Shown: positions 28,643-38,574, numbered from the stretch's first letter. The stretch: DNA of 64,000 nucleotides from Cronobacter muytjensii ATCC 51329 (GCF_001277195.1 NZ_CP012268.1:3472001-3536000), one strand, 5' to 3'. Notes: a model not told the origin generated them from the sequence alone. Numbers and translations: made by a program.

Positions 28643-29335
28643 ATGACAATCCCTTCCCGCTGGAAACGCTTTTTCGCCGTGACCGCCCTGCTGGCGTTCA
28701 CCGGCGCGCTGCTGTCGGTTATCGCGATTATCGCCGCCGACCGCACGGTCACACGCGCCGCTGACGGCAGGCTGTATGAAGCGGTCGCGAACACGCCGGC
28801 CCGCAAGGTCGGGCTGGTGCTGGGCGCCCGCCCCGACAACCGTTTTTTCAACCGACGCATCGAGGCTGCGGCGGCGCTCTACCACGCGGGGAAAGTCTCC
28901 TGGCTGCTGGTAAGCGGCGATAACAGCCGCGCCGATTACGACGAACCGACGGCGATGGCCGAAGCGCTGAACCGTCGCGGCGTGCCTGCCACGGCGATTT
29001 TCTGCGACTACGCCGGTTTTTCGACGCTCGACTCGGTGGTGCGCGCCCGCGAAGTGTTTCAGGAGACCCGCATCACGATTATCTCGCAGGCGTTTCATAA
29101 CGCGCGCGCGGTTTACCTGGCGCAACATTACGGCATCGACGCCATCGGCTTTAACGCCGAAGATCCGGCACTCCGGCATACTCAGTACACGCTGCTGCGC
29201 GAACGGTTCGCCCGCGTGCGTGCGGTGCTGGATGCGCGCTGGCTTCGCCGCGAGCCGCATTTTCTCGGCCCGAAGGTGGCGATAGGCCCCAACGACGCGC
29301 CGCGCGGGTGCAATATTTACGCCGCCACGCCGTAG
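28643..29335 (+). CDS. ygjQ: DUF218/SanA-like protein YgjQ
   Basis: The 230-residue protein has one N-terminal membrane segment (about 10-32) followed by a periplasmic DUF218 domain of the ElyC/SanA/YdcF group. Conserved pieces are VGLVLGARPDNRFFNRRIEAA, LLVSGDN and the YAGFSTLDSVVRAREVF block. SanA-type proteins affect envelope permeability; the activity of YgjQ is unknown. Start at 28643 follows AAGGATGCATC; the frame is open upstream inside ygjP, but that is overlap. Confidence 0.9.
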   Translation: MTIPSRWKRFFAVTALLAFTGALLSVIAIIAADRTVTRAADGRLYEAVANTPARKVGLVLGARPDNRFFNRRIEAAAALYHAGKVSWLLVSGDNSRADYDEPTAMAEALNRRGVPATAIFCDYAGFSTLDSVVRAREVFQETRITIISQAFHNARAVYLAQHYGIDAIGFNAEDPALRHTQYTLLRERFARVRAVLDARWLRREPHFLGPKVAIGPNDAPRGCNIYAATP

Positions 29336-29418
29336 CGTTCTGCGCTCGCGCGCACTGGTTTTGTCATTTACGCGTGTTACTCTGAAAAGATATTCACTGC
29401 CGGAGAAGACACGCCTTT

Positions 29419-30417
29419 ATGATACGTTTCGCCGTTGTTGGAACGAACTGGATCACCCGCCAGTTTGTCGATGCCGCCCACGAGACGGGCAAATTCACGC
29501 TGACCGCCGTCTACTCCCGAAGCCTCGAACAGGCGCAGGCGTTCGCCAGCGATTACCCGGTGGAGCATCTCTTCACCTCGCTTGAGGCCCTGGCGCAGAG
29601 CGACGCCGTCGACGCGGTCTACCTCGCCAGCCCCAACGCGCTGCACTTTTCGCAGTCGTGCCTGTTTCTGAACCATAAAAAGCATGTGATTTGCGAAAAG
29701 CCGCTGGCCTCTAACCTGCGGGAAGTGGAAGCGGCTATCGCCTGCGCGCGTGAAAATCAGGTGGTGCTGTTCGAGGCGTTCAAAACCGCCAGCCTGCCGA
29801 ATTTTATCGCGCTGCAACAGGCGCTGCCGAAAGTGGGCAAACTGCGCAAGGCGCTGTTTAACTACTGCCAGTATTCCTCGCGCTACCAGCGCTATCTTGA
29901 TGGCGAAAACCCGAATACCTTTAACCCGGCGTTTTCAAATGGCTCTGTCATGGATATCGGTTTTTATACGCTCGCCAGCGCCGTCGCGCTGTGGGGTGAA
30001 CCGCATGACGTGAAAGCCACCGCCAGCCTGCTGGAGAGCGGCGTAGACGCGCACGGCACCGTCCAGATGAACTACGGCGATTTCGGCGTCACGCTGCTGC
30101 ACTCCAAAGTGAGCGACTCGACGCTGCCGAGCGAAATTCAGGGCGAAGCGGGCGCGCTGGTCATTGAAAAACTCTCAGAATGCCAGCGCATTACCTTTAT
30201 TCCGCGCGGCGGAAAACCGCAGGAACTGACCCTGCCGCAGCATATTAATACTATGCTGTATGAAGCAGAAACGTTCGCCCGCCTGGTGGAAGAGCACGAA
30301 GTCAATCATCCGGGCCTTGCGGTCAGCCGTACGACAGCCAAACTGCTCACGGAAATTCGCGCCCAGACCGGCGTAAGATTCCCGGCCGATGACGTCAGCG
30401 CGCCGCTCCCGGCGTAA
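29419..30417 (+). CDS. ygjR: Gfo/Idh/MocA family oxidoreductase YgjR
   Basis: The 332-residue protein has an N-terminal NAD(P)-binding fold (IRFAVVGTNWITRQFVDAA), the EKP motif (HVICEKPLASNLREVEAAI) with the catalytic Lys, and a C-terminal alpha/beta domain. The substrate is not known. Upstream GGAGAAGACACGCC places the ribosome binding site somewhat far away. Order ygjQ-ygjR-alx is as in E. coli. Confidence 0.92.
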   Translation: MIRFAVVGTNWITRQFVDAAHETGKFTLTAVYSRSLEQAQAFASDYPVEHLFTSLEALAQSDAVDAVYLASPNALHFSQSCLFLNHKKHVICEKPLASNLREVEAAIACARENQVVLFEAFKTASLPNFIALQQALPKVGKLRKALFNYCQYSSRYQRYLDGENPNTFNPAFSNGSVMDIGFYTLASAVALWGEPHDVKATASLLESGVDAHGTVQMNYGDFGVTLLHSKVSDSTLPSEIQGEAGALVIEKLSECQRITFIPRGGKPQELTLPQHINTMLYEAETFARLVEEHEVNHPGLAVSRTTAKLLTEIRAQTGVRFPADDVSAPLPA

Positions 30418-30482
30418 AGCTTTGTAAAAGCGCCCCGGCAAGACATTGACCGCATAAATGTCCTGTAATATTTTGTTACTTG

Positions 30483-30690
30483 CAAAGGGGAGTAACTTCA
30501 TTGTCGACGGTCGTCATTACGATGCCATGCATCCGGTCGTCGGGCAGCGAGTCCGTTATCAGCACGTTGGCAGCAATGCTTGCGACGCGCGGATAACGCG
30601 GCGGCTGTAAGTGAGACCTTGCCGGAAGGCGAGGTCTGTGCGGTGCTCTTAAGCAAAGCGGCTGACGTCTTCTGACGTTAGCCTTTTTTG
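30483..30690 (+). ncRNA. yybP-ykoY Mn2+/pH riboswitch (PRE, SraF) in the alx leader
   Basis: The leader starts with the conserved AAAGGGGAGTAACTT of the yybP-ykoY class and contains the second conserved segment GTGAGACCTTGCCGG, whose pairing to GGCGAGGTCT closes a stem. It ends in the intrinsic terminator stem GGCTGACGTC / GACGTTAGCC (30660-30683) with six T residues. In E. coli this RNA (PRE/SraF) controls alx in response to alkaline pH and manganese. Confidence 0.9.
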
Positions 30691-30708
30691 TTTTTGAGGA
30701 TTTAGCTT

Positions 30709-31677
30709 ATGAATACTGTCGGCACTCCCTTGCTGTGGGGCGGTTTCGCCGTCGTCGTGGTGATTATGCTGGCTATCGACCTTCTGCTTCAGGGGCGTCG
30801 CGGCGCGCACGCTATGACCATGAAGCAGGCGGCCGCCTGGTCTATCGTCTGGGTATCGCTTTCTCTGCTGTTTAACGCCGCGTTCTGGTGGTATCTCACC
30901 GGCACCGCCGGACGTGAGGTTGCGGATACGCAGGCCCTTGCCTTCCTGACCGGTTATCTCATCGAAAAAGCCCTCGCGGTGGATAACGTCTTTGTCTGGC
31001 TGATGCTGTTCAGCTATTTCGCCGTGCCGCCTGCATTGCAGCGCCGGGTGCTGATTTACGGCGTACTGGGCGCTATCGTGCTGCGTACCATTATGATTTT
31101 CGCCGGCAGCTGGCTTATCACGCAGTTTGAATGGCTGCTCTACGTCTTCGGCGCGTTCCTGCTCTTTACCGGCGTGAAAATGGCGCTGGCGAAAGAAGAT
31201 GAAGGCGGAATCGGCGATAAGCCGCTGGTGCGCTGGCTGCGCGGGCATCTGCGCATGACGGACAGCATCGAAAGCGAGCACTTTTTTGTGCGTAAAAACG
31301 GCCTGCTCTACGCCACGCCGCTGCTGCTGGTGCTGATAATGGTCGAACTGAGCGACGTGATTTTCGCGGTGGACAGCATCCCGGCTATCTTTGCTGTCAC
31401 GACCGACCCGTTTATCGTGCTGACCTCTAACCTGTTCGCCATCCTCGGTCTGCGCGCCATGTACTTCCTGCTGGCGGGCGTGGCGGAGCGCTTCTCAATG
31501 CTGAAATATGGTTTGTCGGTCATCCTGGTGTTTATCGGTATCAAGATGCTGATTGTCGACTTCTACCACATCCCGATCGCGATTTCGCTTAGCGTGGTGG
31601 GCGGCATTCTGGTCGTGACGCTGCTGATTAACGCCTGGGTGAACCATCGCAATGACAGGAAAAAACTGGCGGAGTAA
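30709..31677 (+). CDS. alx: TerC-family membrane protein Alx (manganese efflux)
   Basis: The 322-residue protein has about nine hydrophobic helices with the TerC signatures EKALAVDNVFVWL and VELSDVIFAVDSIPAIFAV, whose buried acidic residues are thought to bind metal. E. coli Alx exports manganese and is induced by Mn and alkaline pH through the leader riboswitch found directly upstream. The ATG at 30709 lies about 18 bp after the riboswitch terminator. Confidence 0.95.
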   Translation: MNTVGTPLLWGGFAVVVVIMLAIDLLLQGRRGAHAMTMKQAAAWSIVWVSLSLLFNAAFWWYLTGTAGREVADTQALAFLTGYLIEKALAVDNVFVWLMLFSYFAVPPALQRRVLIYGVLGAIVLRTIMIFAGSWLITQFEWLLYVFGAFLLFTGVKMALAKEDEGGIGDKPLVRWLRGHLRMTDSIESEHFFVRKNGLLYATPLLLVLIMVELSDVIFAVDSIPAIFAVTTDPFIVLTSNLFAILGLRAMYFLLAGVAERFSMLKYGLSVILVFIGIKMLIVDFYHIPIAISLSVVGGILVVTLLINAWVNHRNDRKKLAE

Positions 31678-31697
31678 TTCGCTGCGCTGAGGCTAAC

Positions 31698-31734
31698 GAC
31701 GCCGCCCGTGATGACGCGGGCGGCGTTTTTTTAT
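31698..31734 (+). terminator. alx terminator
   Basis: ACGCCGCCCG / CGGGCGGCGT with a short loop is followed by seven T residues. The next 230 bp up to sstT (31735-31970) hold the sstT promoter region; no gene is seen there. Confidence 0.88.
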
Positions 31735-31970
31735 CAGTGAGTACTGCCCGCGCTTTTGCAATGCGCGCCATGATGGAATTGTTGATTTTGTCACAATACC
31801 GTTAATAGATAGTTAAAAAACGGGAGCACTTCAGAAAATCCAGCACTATCCCCTTCCTCCGGGCCGACAAATCCCTATACTCGTCCGTGCAAACTTTTGT
31901 TACATCCTGAATAAACGTGGCTTAAGAACACGACGTGGATGCAACCACATCACTTCTGAAGGAAATAGGT

Positions 31971-33218
31971 ATGACGACGCAATCTCAGGGCGGCGGTCTG
32001 CTGCGCCGCCTGGCGCAGGGCAGTCTGGTAAAACAGATCCTGGTGGGCCTGGTGCTCGGTATTCTGCTCGCCTGGGTTTCTAAACCCGCCGCCGTCGCCG
32101 TCGGGCTGCTCGGCACGCTGTTTGTCGGCGCGCTGAAGGCCGTGGCTCCGGTGCTGGTGCTGATGCTGGTGATGGCGTCCATCGCCAACCACAAGCACGG
32201 GCAGAAAACCAATATCCGCCCGATCCTCTGGCTCTATCTGCTGGGCACATTCTCCGCGGCCCTGACCGCCGTGCTGTTCAGCTTCCTCTTCCCCTCGACG
32301 CTGCATCTGGTGGCGGGCGCGACGGAAATCACGCCGCCGACAGGCATCGTGGGCGTGTTGCGTGACTTGCTGCTCAGCATGGTGGCAAACCCGGTAGACG
32401 CGCTGCTGAAGGGCAATTACATCGGCATTCTGGTCTGGGCTGTGGGTCTCGGCTTCGCGCTGCGCCACGGCAATGAGACGACCAAAAACCTGGTCAACGA
32501 TATGTCCGACGCGGTCACCTTTATGGTGAAGCTGGTGATCCGCTTCGCTCCCATCGGTATTTTCGGCCTGGTCGCGTCCACGCTCGCCACCACCGGTTTC
32601 GACACGCTGTGGGGCTATGCGCAGCTGCTGGTGGTGCTGGTCGGCTGTATGCTGCTGGTGGCGCTGGTGATAAACCCGCTGATCGTGTTTGCGAAAATTC
32701 GCCGCAACCCGTATCCGCTGGTGTTCGCCTGCCTGCGTGAAAGCGGCGTGACGGCGTTCTTCACCCGCAGCTCGGCGGCGAATATTCCGGTTAATATGGC
32801 GCTGTGCGAGAAGCTCAATCTGGATCGCGATACGTACTCGGTGTCGATCCCGCTTGGCGCGACCATCAATATGGCAGGCGCGGCGATCACCATTACGGTG
32901 CTGACGCTCGCGGCGGTGCATACGCTCGGTATTGCAGTGGATGTACCGACCGCGCTGCTGCTGAGCGTGGTGGCGTCGCTGTGCGCCTGTGGCGCGTCGG
33001 GCGTGGCGGGCGGTTCGCTGCTGCTGATCCCGCTGGCGTGCAATATGTTCGGCATCCCGAACGACGTCGCCATGCAGGTAGTGGCGGTGGGCTTTATCAT
33101 CGGCGTATTGCAGGATTCCTGCGAAACCGCGCTGAACTCCTCCACCGACGTCATCTTCACCGCGGCCGCGTGCCAGGCGGAAGATGCGCGTCTCGCAAGC
33201 AACGCGCTGCGTAACTGA
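31971..33218 (+). CDS. sstT: Sodium/serine-threonine symporter SstT
   Basis: SstT imports serine and threonine with sodium. The 415-residue DAACS-family protein shows FFTRSSAANIPVNMALCE, the SIPLGATINMAGAAITITVL motif and a late GFIIGVLQDSCETALNSSTD segment. The ATG at 31971 is preceded by GAAGGAAATAGGT, a leader conserved in E. coli where the sRNA GcvB represses the gene. An ATG-like start 12 codons earlier has no support. Confidence 0.96.
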   Translation: MTTQSQGGGLLRRLAQGSLVKQILVGLVLGILLAWVSKPAAVAVGLLGTLFVGALKAVAPVLVLMLVMASIANHKHGQKTNIRPILWLYLLGTFSAALTAVLFSFLFPSTLHLVAGATEITPPTGIVGVLRDLLLSMVANPVDALLKGNYIGILVWAVGLGFALRHGNETTKNLVNDMSDAVTFMVKLVIRFAPIGIFGLVASTLATTGFDTLWGYAQLLVVLVGCMLLVALVINPLIVFAKIRRNPYPLVFACLRESGVTAFFTRSSAANIPVNMALCEKLNLDRDTYSVSIPLGATINMAGAAITITVLTLAAVHTLGIAVDVPTALLLSVVASLCACGASGVAGGSLLLIPLACNMFGIPNDVAMQVVAVGFIIGVLQDSCETALNSSTDVIFTAAACQAEDARLASNALRN

Positions 33219-33226
33219 CGCCTCGC

Positions 33227-33254
33227 CGGCGGTCTGCGGGCCGCCGGTGTTTTA
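33227..33254 (+). terminator. sstT terminator
   Basis: CCGGCGG / CCGCCGG with an 8-base loop is followed by TGTTTT. It overlaps the stop of the convergent ygjV. Confidence 0.6.
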
Positions 33255-33794
33255 CCCCTTCTCCACTACCTCTTTTTCGACCTTAAACGGATCGATGCCG
33301 CGTTTTTTCATCCGCCAGAAACGAATGATGTTCAGGCCGTTAATGATAAGAAAACTGCCTTCAATCAGCGTGCCGCCGATGGAGCCAATCCAGAAGTTGT
33401 GCGTGACCCAGCAGGCGGTGGAGCACCACATCACGCAGCGGGTGGTCAGCCCCGTACAGCGAAACAGCGCCCAGGTGCTGGCGACGGTGCCGATGACAGG
33501 CAGCAGTTCGATGACATGATGCAGCTTTACGAGGCCGAGCGTCAGGGTGAGGACGATAAACAGCGTCATCACCCACAGGCTGCGGGTACGCAGCGAAATC
33601 ACCGTTCGCAGCGCGTTCAGCTCCGCGCTCATTCCGGCAGGCGTTGCGCCCATCAGAAAAAAGTGACCGCCGATAACGGCGCTATAGAGCGCCAGTTGCA
33701 GCTTGAAGCGCCGCTCGTCGCGGTTGAAAAAGGTGGTGATGCCGATAAGAAAGGCGATGACCCCAACGCCCTGGGCAAGCCAATACGCGGTCAT
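33252..33794 (-). CDS. ygjV: YgjV family inner-membrane protein
   Basis: The 180-residue protein has about six membrane helices and the conserved YgjV N-terminus MTAYWLAQGVGVIAFLIG and C-terminal IIRFWRMKKRGIDPFKVEKE. Function is unknown. The ATG at 33794 follows AAGGATCC; twelve extra codons upstream are open but unlikely. It is convergent with sstT, as in E. coli. Confidence 0.92.
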   Translation of the reverse strand: MTAYWLAQGVGVIAFLIGITTFFNRDERRFKLQLALYSAVIGGHFFLMGATPAGMSAELNALRTVISLRTRSLWVMTLFIVLTLTLGLVKLHHVIELLPVIGTVASTWALFRCTGLTTRCVMWCSTACWVTHNFWIGSIGGTLIEGSFLIINGLNIIRFWRMKKRGIDPFKVEKEVVEKG

Positions 33795-33870
33795 GAAGGA
33801 TCCTTGTCGAAAAAAGAAACGGCGCTTCAAATAATGAAACGCCGTTTTATCTTAGCAGAGCGAAGGCATG

Positions 33871-35358
33871 CTACAAAGTGACGCCGCTTTTAAAAATAGC
33901 CAGCTCGCGGAAGTCATTTTTCTCGTTACAGGTCGGCTTGCCGGAGGCAATCTCCACAATGCTGTCGACAAATTTCTCCAGCAGTTGCGGCATCGCGGTG
34001 CCGTGCAGCAACTGACCCGCGTCGAAGTCTATCCAGTGCGGTTTTTTCGCCGCCAGCTCGCTGTTGGTAGCAATTTTCACCGTCGGCACAAAGCCGCCAT
34101 AAGGCGTGCCGCGTCCGGTGCTGAACAGCACCATATGGCAGCCTGCGCCCGCCAGCGCGCTGGTGGCGACGGCGTCATTACCCGGCGCGCTCAGCAGATT
34201 AAGCCCCGGGGTATGCAGACGCTCGCCGTAGCGCAGCACGTCCACCACCTGGCTTGCCCCGGCCTTCTGGGTACAGCCGAGCGATTTCTCTTCAAGCGTG
34301 GTGATGCCCCCGGCTTTGTTGCCCGGCGACGGGTTTTCGTAAATCGGCTGGTTGTGGGCAATAAAGTACTGTTTGAAGTCGTTCACCATGGTGACGGTTT
34401 TCTCAAACGTCGCTTCATCGCGGCAGTGGCTCATCAGAATACGCTCCGCGCCGAACATCTCCGGTACTTCGGTCAGCACCGTGGTGCCGCCGTTGGCAAT
34501 CACGTAGTCGGAGAAACGCCCCAGCATCGGGTTGGCAGTGATGCCGGACAGGCCGTCCGAGCCGCCGCACTCCAGCCCAAACTTCAGCTCGCTGAGTTTA
34601 CCCGGCTCGCGTCGGTCATGACGCATCGCCTCATACAGCGCGTGGAGATGCTCAAGGCCCACCTCCACTTCATCGTCCTGGTGCTGGCAAACCATAAAAT
34701 GCACGCGCGCCGGGTCGAAAGCGCCCAGCGTGTCGCGAAACGCGTCCACCTGATTGTTCTCACAGCCCAGACCAATCACCAGCACCGCCCCGGCGTTCGG
34801 GTGACGCACCATGTTTTGCAGCATGGTGCGGGTATTAATGTGGTCGTCGCCAAGCTGCGAACAGCCATAGGTATGGCTGAAGAGAAATACGCCGTCGATG
34901 TCTTCGGCGTCGTTTGTTTCTTTAAGGAAACGGTTCTGGATCTGCCGCGCGATGCCGTTGACGCAGCCCACGGTCGGCAGGATCCAGAGTTCGTTGCGAA
35001 TGCCCACTTCGCCGCTTGCGCGGCGGTAGATTTGCACCTCGCGGTCGCCCATTTGCTGGCTGGTGTGGGGCGCTTCGGGTTGATAGCTATACTCGTCCAG
35101 ATCGCTGAGATTGGTGCGGGTATTATGGGAGTGAATATGTTCGCCTGGCGCGATATCCGCCAGCGCATGGCCTATCGGCAGGCCATATTTAATGACGTTC
35201 TCTCCCTGCGCGATGGGCAGCAGCGCAAACTTATGCCCGCGCGTCACTGGCTGAAGCAGCATGACGGAGATCCCGTCAATGACGATGACCGTGCCTTCGG
35301 CCAGATCCGCCAGCGCTACCGCAACGTTATCCTGCGAATGGATCCTGATGTATTGCAT
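33871..35358 (-). CDS. uxaA: Altronate dehydratase UxaA
   Basis: UxaA dehydrates D-altronate to 2-keto-3-deoxygluconate in galacturonate breakdown; it is an iron-dependent enzyme. The 495-residue protein has an N-terminal SAF-type domain (about 1-95) and a large C-terminal domain with conserved cysteines (TVGCVNG, YGCSQLGDDH, LGCENNQVD, CGGSDGLSGI). The gene follows uxaC by 17 bp, forming the uxaCA operon. A long antisense frame covers the same region and is disregarded. Confidence 0.96.
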   Translation of the reverse strand: MQYIRIHSQDNVAVALADLAEGTVIVIDGISVMLLQPVTRGHKFALLPIAQGENVIKYGLPIGHALADIAPGEHIHSHNTRTNLSDLDEYSYQPEAPHTSQQMGDREVQIYRRASGEVGIRNELWILPTVGCVNGIARQIQNRFLKETNDAEDIDGVFLFSHTYGCSQLGDDHINTRTMLQNMVRHPNAGAVLVIGLGCENNQVDAFRDTLGAFDPARVHFMVCQHQDDEVEVGLEHLHALYEAMRHDRREPGKLSELKFGLECGGSDGLSGITANPMLGRFSDYVIANGGTTVLTEVPEMFGAERILMSHCRDEATFEKTVTMVNDFKQYFIAHNQPIYENPSPGNKAGGITTLEEKSLGCTQKAGASQVVDVLRYGERLHTPGLNLLSAPGNDAVATSALAGAGCHMVLFSTGRGTPYGGFVPTVKIATNSELAAKKPHWIDFDAGQLLHGTAMPQLLEKFVDSIVEIASGKPTCNEKNDFRELAIFKSGVTL

Positions 35359-35375
35359 ATCAACCTCAAAGGGCC

Positions 35376-36788
35376 TTAGTTGAGTTCAATGGCGAAGTAG
35401 TCGCGGGCGTTGTTGAAGCAGATGTTTTTCACCATCTCGCCCAACAGGTCGATATCCGCGGGCGCTTCGCCGGCTTCCACCCAACGGCCGATCATCTGGC
35501 ACAGAATGCGGCGGAAGTATTCATGACGGGTATAGGACAGGAAGCTGCGGCTGTCGGTCAGCATGCCGACGAAGCGGCTCAGCAGGCCAAGCTGCGCGAG
35601 CTGGGTCATCTGACGCTCCATGCCGTCTTTCTGATCGTTAAACCACCAGCCGGAGCCGAACTGCATCTTGCCTGGCATCCCTTCGCCCTGGAAGTTGCCG
35701 ATCATGGTGCCGAGCACTTCGTTATCGCGCGGGTTCAGGCAGTAAAGAATGGTTTTCGGCAGCAGGTTGTCTTCGTTCTGTTTGCTCAGCAGTTTTGACA
35801 GCGCTTCCGCCAGCGGACGGTCGTTAATGGAGTCAAAACCGACGTCCGGCCCCAGCAGTTGGAACTGGCGCTGGTTGTTATTGCGCAGCGCGCCGATGTG
35901 GTACTGCTGCACCCAGCCGCGACGGGCATATTCCGCCCCCAGCCAGACCAGCACGGCAGTTTTAAACTGCGCCACTTCATGCTCGCTTAACGTCTCGCCC
36001 GCCAGACGGCGCGCCAGAATGCTGTCGAGTTCAGCTTCGTTCGCCTCGGCAAACAGCACCACATCCAGCGCGTGGTCCGACACTTTACAGCCGTGGGCGG
36101 CGAAGTGATCGAGACGCTTCGTCAGCGCGGTTTGCAGGTCGGTGAAGCGCCGAATCTCGGTATCGGAGACTTCAGCGAGCTTCGCCATGTAATCGTTAAA
36201 GGTCGGCTGCTCAATGTTGAACGCTTTATCCGGACGCCAGCTCGGCAGCACTTTGACGCTGAAGCTGCTGTCCTGCGCGATGGTCGCGTGATGCGCCAGC
36301 GAATCCACCGGATCGTCGGTGGTGCCGACCATTTTCACCTTCATCTGCTGCATGATGCCGCGCGCGCTGAACGCGTCCTGCGCCAGCAGGTCATTGCACT
36401 GCTCCCAGATTTCATCCGCGGTTTTCGGCGACAACAGTTTGCCGGTGATACCAAACGGACGGCGCAGCTCCAGATGGGTCCAGTGATAGAGCGGGTTGCC
36501 GATGGTATGCGGCACGGTGGCGGCCCACGCGTCGAACTTCTCGCGGTCGCTCGCATCGCCGGTACACAGACGCTCCGGCACGCCGTTGGTGCGCATCGCG
36601 CGCCATTTGTAGTGGTCGCCTTTCAGCCAGATGTCATACAGGTTTTTAAAACGGTAATTTTCGGCAATCTGCTGCGGCGGCAGGTGGCAGTGATAGTCGA
36701 AAATTGGCTGGTCTTTAGCGTAGTCGTGGTACAGGCGGCGGGCAAATTCAGTATCGAGCAGGAAATCTTCGGTCATAAACGGGGTCAT
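35376..36788 (-). CDS. uxaC: Uronate isomerase UxaC
   Basis: UxaC isomerises D-glucuronate to fructuronate and D-galacturonate to tagaturonate, the first cytoplasmic step. The 470-residue amidohydrolase-fold protein has the HxH metal motif at His33/His35 (FDYHCHLPP) and shows close identity to E. coli UxaC throughout. AGGAAGCATAA precedes the start. Divergent exuT supplies the substrates. Confidence 0.97.
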   Translation of the reverse strand: MTPFMTEDFLLDTEFARRLYHDYAKDQPIFDYHCHLPPQQIAENYRFKNLYDIWLKGDHYKWRAMRTNGVPERLCTGDASDREKFDAWAATVPHTIGNPLYHWTHLELRRPFGITGKLLSPKTADEIWEQCNDLLAQDAFSARGIMQQMKVKMVGTTDDPVDSLAHHATIAQDSSFSVKVLPSWRPDKAFNIEQPTFNDYMAKLAEVSDTEIRRFTDLQTALTKRLDHFAAHGCKVSDHALDVVLFAEANEAELDSILARRLAGETLSEHEVAQFKTAVLVWLGAEYARRGWVQQYHIGALRNNNQRQFQLLGPDVGFDSINDRPLAEALSKLLSKQNEDNLLPKTILYCLNPRDNEVLGTMIGNFQGEGMPGKMQFGSGWWFNDQKDGMERQMTQLAQLGLLSRFVGMLTDSRSFLSYTRHEYFRRILCQMIGRWVEAGEAPADIDLLGEMVKNICFNNARDYFAIELN

Positions 36789-37260
36789 TTTATGCTTCCT
36801 CTGAGCCAGTATTTCAGATGCGTTAGCATGATGCTGACAAAGTTATCACACCAATTTCCAGTGACCGAAGCTATTTTCGTGAGTCAGATCAATAAAAGCA
36901 CACAAATAAAGTACCCTTTTCGGAGTAAACACCGCCCCAGCCCGCGCCACCTCTGGCTTCGCGCCGCCCCTGACGTAACCCTACAAAGAAAGATGCTTTT
37001 GTGATGGCTCTCAACTTTTAAAGCTGTATGACAAGTTATCTTTCTGCCGTCGCAACATATAAACCCACGGAATGTATTGAGGGATGAGCATTCATCCCAT
37101 TAGCCGGAACGGATACCGGATTGATCCCATGAATACTGAATGGCAAGGCGTGGGCGGCACCGATAACACCTCCGGCGCGCCTCCCGTTACTGAATGAGTA
37201 GCCCGTAAACCTGGCGACACGCTGGCCTGCGGGGCGAACGATTAAACGATGAGGTTTCCA
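36789..37260. promoter_or_regulatory. uxaCA-exuT divergent control region
   Basis: These 472 bp hold no gene. An ExuR/UxuR-type half-site ACCAATTT (36850-36857; left half weak) overlaps a CRP-like site TGACA-AAGTTA-TCACA (36835-36850), close to uxaC. A second CRP-like match TTCGTGAGTCAGATCAATAA lies near 36878. In E. coli both transcription units are repressed by ExuR and activated by CRP. The exuT ribosome binding site is GATGAGG. Confidence 0.5.
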
Positions 37261-38562
37261 ATGCGTAAAATTAAAGGGTTACGATGGTACATGATTGCAC
37301 TGGTGACGCTGGGCACCGTGCTGGGCTACCTGACCCGTAACACCGTGGCGGCCGCAGCGCCAACCCTGATGGAAGAGCTGCACATCTCCACGCAACAATA
37401 CTCTTATATCATTGCGGCCTATTCCGCAGCGTACACCGTCATGCAACCGGTGGCAGGTTACGTGCTGGATATCCTCGGCACCAAAATCGGCTACGCCTTC
37501 TTCGCTGTCACCTGGGCGGTGTTCTGCGGCGCAACCGCGCTGGCAGGCAGCTGGGGCGGCCTGGCGCTGGCGCGCGGCGCAGTGGGCGCGGCCGAAGCGG
37601 CGATGATCCCGGCGGGCCTGAAAGCCAGTTCTGAGTGGTTCCCGGCGAAAGAGCGCTCCATCGCGGTGGGTTATTTCAACGTGGGTTCTTCTATTGGCGC
37701 CATGATCGCGCCGCCGCTGGTGGTGTGGGCCATCGTCATGCACAGCTGGGAAATGGCCTTTATTATCTCCGGCGTGCTGAGCTTCGCCTGGGCGATGGCC
37801 TGGCTGATTTTCTACAAACATCCGCGCGATCAGAAAAAACTGACGGAAGAAGAGCGCGAATACATCATTGGCGGTCAGGAAGCGCAGCATCAGACCAACA
37901 ATTCCAAAAAAATGTCGCCGTGGCAGATAGTCCGCACCCGGCAGTTCTGGGGCATCGCGCTGCCGCGCTTCCTGGCGGAACCGGCCTGGGGCACATTCAA
38001 CGCCTGGATCCCGCTGTTTATGTTTAAAGTGTACGGCTTCAACCTGAAAGAGATCGCCATGTTCGCCTGGATGCCAATGCTGTTCGCGGATCTCGGCTGT
38101 ATCGTCGGCGGCTACCTGCCTCCGCTGTTCCAGCGCTGGTTTGGCGTGAACCTGATTGTCTCCCGTAAACTGGTCGTCACCATGGGCGCGGTGCTGATGA
38201 TTGGCCCTGGCATGATTGGCCTGTTTACGAGCCCGTATGTCGCGATTGCGCTGCTGTGCGTCGGCGGTTTCGCGCACCAGTCGCTCTCCGGCGCGCTGAT
38301 TACGCTCTCTTCCGACGTATTTGGCCGTAACGAAGTAGCGACCGCCAACGGCCTGACCGGCATGGCCGCCTGGACGGCAAGCACCCTGTTCGCTCTGGTG
38401 GTCGGCGCGCTTGCCGATACGCTTGGCTTCAGCCCGCTGTTCGCCGTTCTGGCGGTGTTCGACCTGCTGGGCGCGCTGGTTATCTGGACGGTACTGAAAA
38501 ACAAACCCGCCAGCGAGCTTGAACAAGAAGCGCGAAGTGGCACCCCCGTCACACAACACTGA
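37261..38562 (+). CDS. exuT: Hexuronate transporter ExuT
   Basis: This MFS anion:cation symporter imports glucuronate and galacturonate with protons. The 433-residue protein begins MRKIKGLRWYMIALVTLGTVLGYLTRNTV and has twelve hydrophobic segments with a central hydrophilic loop. ARGAVGAAEAAMIPAGLKASSEWFPAKERSIA is the typical family block. A start four codons earlier (37249) lies in the ribosome binding site and is rejected. Confidence 0.96.
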   Translation: MRKIKGLRWYMIALVTLGTVLGYLTRNTVAAAAPTLMEELHISTQQYSYIIAAYSAAYTVMQPVAGYVLDILGTKIGYAFFAVTWAVFCGATALAGSWGGLALARGAVGAAEAAMIPAGLKASSEWFPAKERSIAVGYFNVGSSIGAMIAPPLVVWAIVMHSWEMAFIISGVLSFAWAMAWLIFYKHPRDQKKLTEEEREYIIGGQEAQHQTNNSKKMSPWQIVRTRQFWGIALPRFLAEPAWGTFNAWIPLFMFKVYGFNLKEIAMFAWMPMLFADLGCIVGGYLPPLFQRWFGVNLIVSRKLVVTMGAVLMIGPGMIGLFTSPYVAIALLCVGGFAHQSLSGALITLSSDVFGRNEVATANGLTGMAAWTASTLFALVVGALADTLGFSPLFAVLAVFDLLGALVIWTVLKNKPASELEQEARSGTPVTQH

Positions 38563-38574
38563 TTAATCTTTCTG

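Noticed and set aside
33868..35379. 503-codon open frame antisense to uxaA
   Set aside because: It mirrors uxaA exactly in extent, has no ribosome binding site or recognisable domain, and arises from GC-biased codon use of the real gene.
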